Part shown: in pieces, positions 58,915-64,000 of the stretch
How the letters are laid out: each line of letters starts with the position of its first letter
Position numbering within the stretch: the stretch's first letter is position 1
From: JAEXZL01 sp049943125
GTDB lineage: Bacteria; Bacillota; Clostridia; Clostridiales; Clostridiaceae
Assembly (NCBI RefSeq): GCF_049943125.1
Contig: NZ_CP188040.1
Location: forward strand, 3,596,001 to 3,660,000
Direction of reading: 5' to 3'
Length of the DNA stretch: 64,000 nt
Made by a program: the position numbers and the translations under genes
The notes under the pieces: model-generated
Databases searched by the model: none
Told to the model about the DNA's origin: nothing
What the model saw: the letters and a program-made list of their open reading frames with translations, nothing else

Positions 58915-59847
58915 CTATAGCTTTTCTAATATTCTTAGCTTAGCACTCCTACTTCTTGGATTCTCTTTAACTTCATCTTCAGTAGGTTCTATAGGCTTCC
59001 TTGTTATTACCTTCACCATAGGCTCCTTGCCGCATATACACATAGGAAACTCAGGTGGACAAGTACATGGATTTTCTAGCTTCCTAAAGGTATTTTTAAC
59101 TATCCTATCTTCTAACGAATGAAAGGTTATAATTGCAAGTCTTCCCCCTGCATTAAGCTTTTTCACACTATCCTCTATAGTTCCAGATATAATTTCTAGC
59201 TCACTATTTACCTCTATTCTAATAGCTTGAAAGGTTCGTTTAGCAGGATGCGGTCCCTCTCTGCGAGCCTTAGCCGGTATAGCTGCTTTTATTATATCAA
59301 CTAACTCCCATGTAGTAGTAATTCTCTTTTCGTTTCTATTTTTAATGATAAAATTTGCAACTCTTTTAGCAAATTTTTCTTCTCCGTACTCTTTTATAAT
59401 CCTTGTTAGCTCTTCCTCAGAATATTCATTAACTACATATTCCGCTGTTAAGTCCCCATCCTTATTCATTCTCATATCAAGAGGAGAATCCTTCATATAG
59501 CTAAAGCCTCTTTCTGGATTATCTAATTGATAGGATGAAACACCTAAATCCATTAAAATACCATCAACACCCTTTATCTCAAGCTCTTCTAAAATACTAT
59601 ATATATTTTGAAAATTATTTTTAACAAGCCTTAAATTTTCATATCCACCTAGCTTTATTTTCGCTTGATTTAAAGCATCCTGGTCTTGGTCTATACCTAT
59701 AAGCAGTCCTTTATCTGACAACCTCTTTATAATTTCTCCAGAATGTCCTGCACCACCTAAAGTACAGTCTACATAAATACCATCACTTAAAATATTTAAA
59801 GCTTCAATACTTTCATTTAATAATACTGAAACATGTTTAAATTCCAT
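58915..59847 (-). CDS. rsmH: 16S rRNA (cytosine(1402)-N(4))-methyltransferase RsmH
   Basis: A 310-residue methyltransferase (MraW): HVSVLLNESIEALN, YVDCTLGGAGHSGEII (SAM site), GVDGILMDLGVSSYQLDNPERGFSY, KRTFQAIRIEVNSEL and LAIITFHSLEDRIVK with a C-terminal Cys cluster CTCPPEFPMCICG. It modifies C1402 near the decoding site. It lies 12 bp after mraZ. Confidence 0.96.
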   Translation of the reverse strand: MEFKHVSVLLNESIEALNILSDGIYVDCTLGGAGHSGEIIKRLSDKGLLIGIDQDQDALNQAKIKLGGYENLRLVKNNFQNIYSILEELEIKGVDGILMDLGVSSYQLDNPERGFSYMKDSPLDMRMNKDGDLTAEYVVNEYSEEELTRIIKEYGEEKFAKRVANFIIKNRNEKRITTTWELVDIIKAAIPAKARREGPHPAKRTFQAIRIEVNSELEIISGTIEDSVKKLNAGGRLAIITFHSLEDRIVKNTFRKLENPCTCPPEFPMCICGKEPMVKVITRKPIEPTEDEVKENPRSRSAKLRILEKL

Positions 59848-59859
59848 AGATACTTCTCC

Positions 59860-60288
59860 TTATATGCCAAGTTGACGCATTTTTTCAGCTAGTTCATTAT
59901 AATCCATCGTTTCATTATTGTAGCGGTCCCATCTTTCCTTACTCCATATTTCCACCTTAGTTAATACTCCAATACTTATTATATCTTTTGTTATCCCAGC
60001 ATATTCAATAAGATTTTGAGGAATAAGACCTCTTCCCTGCTTATCAACCTCTATTTCAGAAGCACCGGAAAAGAAAAACCTTACAAAATCTCTTGCATTC
60101 TTATCAGTAAGGGGCAAAGCCTTTAGCTTTTCTGCCAGCTCTCTCCATTCATCTAAGGGATATACATATAAACATCCATCAAGACCTTTAGTGATAATAT
60201 ATCGTCCTTCCAATCCCTCTCTTAGCTTCGCAGGGATGATCATTCTATTCTTATTATCCAGGGAATGATTGTATTCACCAATAAACAA
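59860..60288 (-). CDS. mraZ: transcriptional regulator MraZ
   Basis: A 142-residue protein with two SpoVT/AbrB-like swapped-hairpin repeats: FIGEYNHSLDNKNRMIIPAKLRE and ASEIEVDKQGRGLIPQNLIEYAGI. MraZ binds repeats upstream of its own operon and controls the dcw cluster. The start is a TTG at 60288: GGAGGTGATC, a 10-nt match to the 16S 3' end, sits upstream with ~5 nt from the end of the match to the start, and the MFIGEYNH beginning is family-typical. Confidence 0.95.
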   Translation of the reverse strand: MFIGEYNHSLDNKNRMIIPAKLREGLEGRYIITKGLDGCLYVYPLDEWRELAEKLKALPLTDKNARDFVRFFFSGASEIEVDKQGRGLIPQNLIEYAGITKDIISIGVLTKVEIWSKERWDRYNNETMDYNELAEKMRQLGI

Positions 60289-60298
60289 ATGATCACCT

Positions 60299-60324
60299 CC
60301 ACTTCACACCACTTACTACCACTT
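60299..60324 (-). promoter_or_regulatory. MraZ-box operator: three AAGTGG repeats at 10-bp period
   Basis: CCACTT occurs at 60299-60304, 60309-60314 and 60319-60324 (AAGTGG on the minus strand), each 10 bp apart, the geometry of MraZ binding sites in other bacteria. The most proximal repeat runs into the mraZ ribosome binding site. TATATT lies just upstream of the distal repeat and may be the -10. Confidence 0.7.
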
Positions 60325-60424
60325 TAATATATCTATTCTCCATAAGTCATAAAAATCCTTCTATATAACGAGATAAATCTTTAACAAATTTTACTTTTTA
60401 AAAATTATTTAGTAAAAAAGTTCA

Positions 60425-60463
60425 TAAAAAAAGCTTATGGAAACATTTCGCTTCCATAAGCTT
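60425..60463 (-). terminator. terminator after ychF
   Basis: AAGCTTATGGAA (60431-60442) pairs with TTCCATAAGCTT (60452-60463), followed on the minus strand by a run of T. It separates ychF from mraZ. Confidence 0.85.
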
Positions 60464-60478
60464 ATATAGTTGTATCCT

Positions 60479-61573
60479 TTAGACATTAAATCTAAAGTTT
60501 ACTACATCTCCATCCTGCATAATGTACTCTTTTCCTTCTAGTCTATATAAACCTTTTTCTTTTGCACTAGCTTCAGAGCCACAGTCCACAAGATCGCTAA
60601 AGGATATTATTTCTGCTCTGATAAAACCTCGTTCTATATCGCTATGTATTTTACCTGCTGCCTTTTGTGCTTTTGTACCAATCCTAATAGTCCAAGCTCT
60701 TACTTCCTGAACTCCTGCTGTTAAAAAACTCATAAGACCAAGGAGCTTGTAGCTTGATTTAATCAGTTTATCAAGGCCTGACTCTGAAAGCCCATACTCA
60801 CTTAAAAGCTCCAGTTTATCTTCATCAGATAAACTTGACAACTCTTCTTCTAGTTTTGCACAGATAACAACAGCTTCTGAATTTTCTTTAGTTGCATATT
60901 CTTTAACAATTTGTACATAAGAATTATCTTCAGGATTAGATATATCTTCCTCTGAAACATTGCAGGCATATAAAACCGGCTTGGAAGTAAGCATAAATAA
61001 GGTTTTAACAAATTCCTCTTCATCCTCTGTAAGCTCCATGGTTCTTATAGGCTTTTCTGCCTCTAAATGAGCTTTTAATCTTTCTAGTAAAGAGTATTCC
61101 TCTTTTGCCTTCTTATCTCCAGAACGAACGGTTTTCATAGTCCTTTCCATTCTTCTTTCCAGAACTTCTAAGTCTGATAAAATTAGTTCTAAATTTATTG
61201 TTTCAATATCTCTAATGGGGCCAACGCTTCCCTCTACATGAACAACATTTTCATCCTCAAAGCACCTAACCACATGAACTATAGATGCAACCTCTCTGAT
61301 ATGAGATAAGAATTTATTTCCTAAGCCTTCTCCTTTGCTTGCTCCTTTAACTAAGCCTGCTATATCATAAAATTCAATGGAAGTGTAAACCTTCTTCTTT
61401 GAGTTATACATTTTTTCCAAAACATCTAATCTCTTATCTGGTACATTTACAACTCCTACATTAGGCTCTATGGTACAAAAAGGATAATTAGCTGACTCTG
61501 CTCCTGCCTTTGTTATTGCATTAAATAAAGTACTCTTACCTACGTTAGGTAAACCAACAATTCCTAATTTCAT
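60479..61573 (-). CDS. ychF: redox-regulated ATPase YchF
   Basis: A 364-residue Obg-family NTPase: P-loop LGIVGLPNVGKSTLFNAIT, FYDIAGLVKGASKGEGLGNKFLSHIR, and a TGS domain ending YIMQDGDVVNFRFNV. YchF prefers ATP and associates with ribosomes. The ATG at 61573 is preferred because AAGGA lies 9 nt upstream; the ATG three codons earlier overlaps the site. A separate transcription unit between mraZ and pdaA. Confidence 0.96.
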   Translation of the reverse strand: MKLGIVGLPNVGKSTLFNAITKAGAESANYPFCTIEPNVGVVNVPDKRLDVLEKMYNSKKKVYTSIEFYDIAGLVKGASKGEGLGNKFLSHIREVASIVHVVRCFEDENVVHVEGSVGPIRDIETINLELILSDLEVLERRMERTMKTVRSGDKKAKEEYSLLERLKAHLEAEKPIRTMELTEDEEEFVKTLFMLTSKPVLYACNVSEEDISNPEDNSYVQIVKEYATKENSEAVVICAKLEEELSSLSDEDKLELLSEYGLSESGLDKLIKSSYKLLGLMSFLTAGVQEVRAWTIRIGTKAQKAAGKIHSDIERGFIRAEIISFSDLVDCGSEASAKEKGLYRLEGKEYIMQDGDVVNFRFNV

Positions 61574-61691
61574 TGCGTACATTCCTTTCTTCTAATGTTA
61601 ACCTTATAAAATTATACTCTAGAGGTAGTTTTATTTCAAGAATTTTACCTTGCTAAGAAAAATCTACAAATAACAATCAATTATTAATACA

Positions 61692-61721
61692 TCAATAATA
61701 CCATTAAAATTGTACATACTA
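61692..61721 (+). promoter_or_regulatory. candidate sigma-G promoter for pdaA
   Basis: TCAATA (61692-61697), 17 nt, CATACTA (61715-61721). The -10 matches the sigma-G pattern exactly and the -35 differs by one base from TGAATA. Forespore expression is expected for pdaA. Confidence 0.6.
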
Positions 61722-61737
61722 ATATTGAGGTGATTAT

Positions 61738-62529
61738 ATGAATATTAAATTAGTTCTGCTTTCTACTCTATTATCTTTAAATTTATTTTCATCAAGCAGC
61801 TTTACAGGCAGCAGTATGAGCGAATATGCCTCCAATTTAAATACAAAAGAATATGATTGGTATTATGAGAGCAGAAACAATGGTGAACCCCCATTATCTC
61901 CAAAGGAAACTAGGGATATTATCAGCAAATATCCTGTATATTATCTAGGTAATACAGACAAGAAGGTCATATATTTAACCTTTGATGAGGGTTATGAAAA
62001 TGGATATACAGAAAGAATACTAGACATCCTAAAAAAACATAAAGTACCGGCAGCATTTTTTGTAGTTGAACCCTATATAAAATCTAATCCTGAAATTGTT
62101 AAGAGAATGGAGGCTGAAGGTCATTTAGTATGTAATCACAGTGCCCATCATCCTTCTATGGCTTCAGTATTAGATTTAGAAAAATTCAAAATTGAGCTTC
62201 AAGAGGTAGAAAAAGTCTACAAAGAAGTTACTGGAAAGGATATAGCAAAATTTTTCAGACCCCCTATGGGAAAATATAGCGAGCTTTCTCTCAAATACAC
62301 CACAGATCTAGGCTATAAAACTATCTTCTGGAGCTTTGCGTATAGAGACTGGATACCTGAAGAACAACCTTCTCACGATTTTGCCATGAATAAGATAGTC
62401 AATAAAACTCATAACGGTGCAATAATATTGCTCCATGCCGTCTCAAAAACCAATGCAGAAATATTGGACCAGTTGATTACAAAATGGAAGGCAGATGGCT
62501 ACGAAATAAAATCCCTTGAAGAATTATAA
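61738..62529 (+). CDS. pdaA: peptidoglycan N-acetylmuramic acid deacetylase PdaA
   Basis: A 263-residue polysaccharide deacetylase: N-terminal signal segment (LVLLSTLLSLNLFSSSSF), family-specific YLGNTDKKVIYLTFDEGYENGYT, NHSAHHPSM with the zinc-binding His residues, FRPPMGKYSE and GAIILLHAVSKTNAEIL. PdaA removes acetyl from muramic acid so that muramic-delta-lactam, needed for cortex hydrolysis at germination, can form. GAGGTGATTAT precedes the ATG. A sigma-G-like promoter lies just upstream. Confidence 0.9.
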   Translation: MNIKLVLLSTLLSLNLFSSSSFTGSSMSEYASNLNTKEYDWYYESRNNGEPPLSPKETRDIISKYPVYYLGNTDKKVIYLTFDEGYENGYTERILDILKKHKVPAAFFVVEPYIKSNPEIVKRMEAEGHLVCNHSAHHPSMASVLDLEKFKIELQEVEKVYKEVTGKDIAKFFRPPMGKYSELSLKYTTDLGYKTIFWSFAYRDWIPEEQPSHDFAMNKIVNKTHNGAIILLHAVSKTNAEILDQLITKWKADGYEIKSLEEL

Positions 62530-62535
62530 TACCCT

Positions 62536-62583
62536 AAAAGAAGGTGCTGTGTAAAACTACTTTTAACACAGCACCTTCTTTTT
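62536..62583. terminator. strong bidirectional terminator between pdaA and the cyclodeaminase gene
   Basis: AAGAAGGTGCTGTGT and ACACAGCACCTTCTT flank a short loop, with outer AAAA and TTTT arms (62538-62583). It includes the first bases beyond the convergent minus-strand stop. Confidence 0.85.
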
Positions 62584-63220
62584 AACTTATCTTACTATTA
62601 ACTTTGTTTATAATTTTGTTCTTCATGGCTTCATTTTTTTCTTTCGCAGCACTGATATACTTATTGATTTCATCCTTATAACCTATTTCATCAATCGAAT
62701 TTAAATTGATGATTACATTTAACAATGCACTTTCAATAGAAGCATATAACATCAAAGCAGCAACACCCACATCTGATATAGCATTTTTATTTCCTAAATC
62801 CGCTAAAGAGTCTAATACTGGATAAAGCTTAAGACTTTCATCACAAAGCTTCTTTGGAGTTTCCAAGGCTACCTTATAACCTTCCATCACCGCTTTATTC
62901 CTAGCTTCAACCTCTTCTTCGGTATCCTTAGGAAGCTTATAAGCTTCTATAACACCCATAAAGCTTCTAGTATCCTCCTCCATAAGCTCTATATATTTAT
63001 CAATAGATTCTTTGCAAGCCTCTAAGGAGCTATGAACTGTAGATTTTTCTTCTTCTGATAATTTTTCGAAGGCCTTTTTAGGTATAGTTAAATTACAAAC
63101 CATACTACCTAATGCAGCAGCTAGCGCTGAAGACAGCCCAGCTACACTACCCCCTCCTGGAGCTGGAGAATTAGAAGCAAGATCCTGCAAAAAATCATTT
63201 ATTGTCACATTCTTAAACAT
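62582..63220 (-). CDS. fchA: cyclodeaminase/cyclohydrolase family protein (FchA-like)
   Basis: A 212-residue helical protein with NDFLQDLASNSPAPGGGSVAGLSSALAAALGSMVCNLT, the conserved substrate loop PAPGGGS, and NAISDVGVAALMLYASIESALLNV. Such proteins act on formimino- or methenyl-tetrahydrofolate. Beside hutH the substrate is likely formimino-THF made in histidine breakdown (inference). AGGAGGTAATAAAA precedes the ATG. It lies 36 bp after hutH. Confidence 0.9.
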   Translation of the reverse strand: MFKNVTINDFLQDLASNSPAPGGGSVAGLSSALAAALGSMVCNLTIPKKAFEKLSEEEKSTVHSSLEACKESIDKYIELMEEDTRSFMGVIEAYKLPKDTEEEVEARNKAVMEGYKVALETPKKLCDESLKLYPVLDSLADLGNKNAISDVGVAALMLYASIESALLNVIINLNSIDEIGYKDEINKYISAAKEKNEAMKNKIINKVNSKIS

Positions 63221-63256
63221 TTTTATTACCTCCTAAACAATTATATTATTATCTGC

Positions 63257-64000
63257 CTACATAAAATCGATAAATGAGTCCTGTTTGATTATCTCAAAAC
63301 ATTTATCAATCTCTTTATACATGATTACATCTTTATCTATAAATTTCACATTTTCTCTTATTTTATTATAAGCTATACATGTACCTTCTCCTAGTCTTTC
63401 TTCCTTTCTAAAATCTATAGCCTGACAGGCTGCAAAAATCTCTGTAGCTATTACTCTAAAGGCATTATCCAGTATTTTCCTGCTTTTAACTGCTGCAATA
63501 GTTCCCATACTTACATGGTCTTCTTGATTGGCTGAGGATGGAATAGAATCCACTGAAGCTGGATGTGCAAGAATCTTATTCTCTGATACCAATGATGCAG
63601 CAGCATATTGAGTTATCATAAATCCAGAGTTTAATCCCCCCTCCCTAGTAAGAAAGGGTGGTAAATCATTTAATTGATAGTTAACTAACCTTTCAAGTCT
63701 TCTCTCTGACACATTGGCCATCTCAGCTACAGCTATACCTAAAAAATCCATGGCCAGGGCTATAGGTTGTCCATGAAAATTACCTCCTGAAATCACATCC
63801 CCTTCTAGGGTAACTATGGGATTATCTGTTACAGAATTTATCTCAATTTCTATTTTTTCCTTAGCATATTCTATAGCATCCTTACTAGCTCCATGAATTT
63901 GTGGTATGCATCTTAAAGTATAAGCATCCTGAACTCTTAGCTCTCCTTGTTTAGTAGTAAATTCACTCCCTTTTAGCAGAGCCAGAAGGTTTTCTGCCGT
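63257..64000 (-). CDS. hutH: histidine ammonia-lyase, C-terminal part (cut by window edge)
   Basis: The last 247 residues of HutH run in from the right edge. Visible are AENLLALLKGSEF, GELRVQDAYTLRCIPQIHGA, INSVTDNPIV, ISGGNFHGQPIALAMDFLGIA and VSERRLERLVNYQLNDLPPFL, then SSANQEDHVSMGT. HutH removes ammonia from histidine to give urocanate. The MIO cofactor site (Ala-Ser-Gly) lies in the missing N-terminal part. The frame is open to position 64000, further than the first internal GTG suggests. Confidence 0.93.
   Translation of the reverse strand, partial: TAENLLALLKGSEFTTKQGELRVQDAYTLRCIPQIHGASKDAIEYAKEKIEIEINSVTDNPIVTLEGDVISGGNFHGQPIALAMDFLGIAVAEMANVSERRLERLVNYQLNDLPPFLTREGGLNSGFMITQYAAASLVSENKILAHPASVDSIPSSANQEDHVSMGTIAAVKSRKILDNAFRVIATEIFAACQAIDFRKEERLGEGTCIAYNKIRENVKFIDKDVIMYKEIDKCFEIIKQDSFIDFM

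Noticed and set aside
1..64000. CRISPR arrays, tRNA/rRNA genes, prophage or transposase genes
   Set aside because: None seen: no regularly spaced repeats with spacers, no cloverleaf candidates noticed, and no transposase or phage structural motifs in any frame read.

Overview
The window is about 64 kb of a low-GC chromosome from an endospore-forming clostridium, most likely Clostridium sensu stricto or a close relative. Support comes from the strong AT bias, AAGGAGG-type ribosome binding sites, a complete spoIIIA operon, spo0A, spoIVB, spoIIM, spoVD, spoVE, gerW and pdaA, and a gene order matching the conserved Firmicute sporulation and division blocks. No rRNA, tRNA, CRISPR array, insertion sequence or prophage was seen. 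Nearly all core genes lie on the minus strand.

Layout. (1) 1-4.3 kb is a loosely packed accessory segment: a truncated unknown gene, an Mrr-type endonuclease-like protein, a small zinc-ribbon protein, a cysteine-rich unknown protein, a DUF3841 protein and a short gene-free stretch with remnants. Two diverged copies of a ~46-bp element lie upstream of the truncated gene and of the Mrr-like gene. (2) 4.3-10.4 kb holds mnmM, an endonuclease IV-like TIM-barrel gene, a 46-residue Cys-rich protein, a two-gene flavin/iron-sulfur redox module, a D,D-carboxypeptidase, and ytfI-gerW. (3) 10.5-19.2 kb holds scpB/scpA, dacF, pdp, punA, a xerD-like gene with altered catalytic residues, spoIIM, spo0A and spoIVB. 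(4) 19.4-29.1 kb is the classic recN-argR-nadK-tlyA-dxs-ispA-xseB-xseA-folD-nusB-asp23 block. (5) 29.2-35.2 kb is spoIIIAA-AH, a CD1247-like gene and efp. (6) 35.5-41.3 kb is a compact type IV pilus/type II secretion-like operon (ATPase, platform protein, four prepilin-like genes, three PilM/N/O-position proteins). One prepilin gene is frameshifted at a short A-tract. (7) 41.4-49.5 kb holds rqcH (plus strand), then pyrR, rluD, lspA, a TraR/DksA-type gene, a DAHP synthase, divIVA, ylmH, yggT (no canonical start codon), sepF and yggS. (8) 49.6-60.3 kb is the dcw-type cell wall/division cluster mraZ-rsmH-ftsL-spoVD-murF-mraY-spoVE-ftsQ-DUF881-sbp-DUF881, with three CCACTT repeats at 10-bp period (read on the plus strand) upstream of mraZ. 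(9) The right edge holds ychF, pdaA and the start of a histidine-degradation locus (cyclodeaminase family protein and truncated hutH).

Functionally the window is dominated by sporulation (Spo0A control, engulfment, the SpoIIIA channel, SpoIVB signalling, SpoVD/SpoVE cortex synthesis, PdaA cortex modification, GerW germination) interleaved with isoprenoid, DNA repair, folate and cell division housekeeping. The most unusual points are the XerD-like protein with three of six catalytic positions altered, the frameshifted prepilin, yggT lacking ATG/GTG/TTG, a hairpin between the gerW Shine-Dalgarno and its start codon, the duplicated upstream element by the Mrr-like gene, and an array of AACTAAG repeats after the pilus operon. 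All calls come from reading the sequence; no database search was run.
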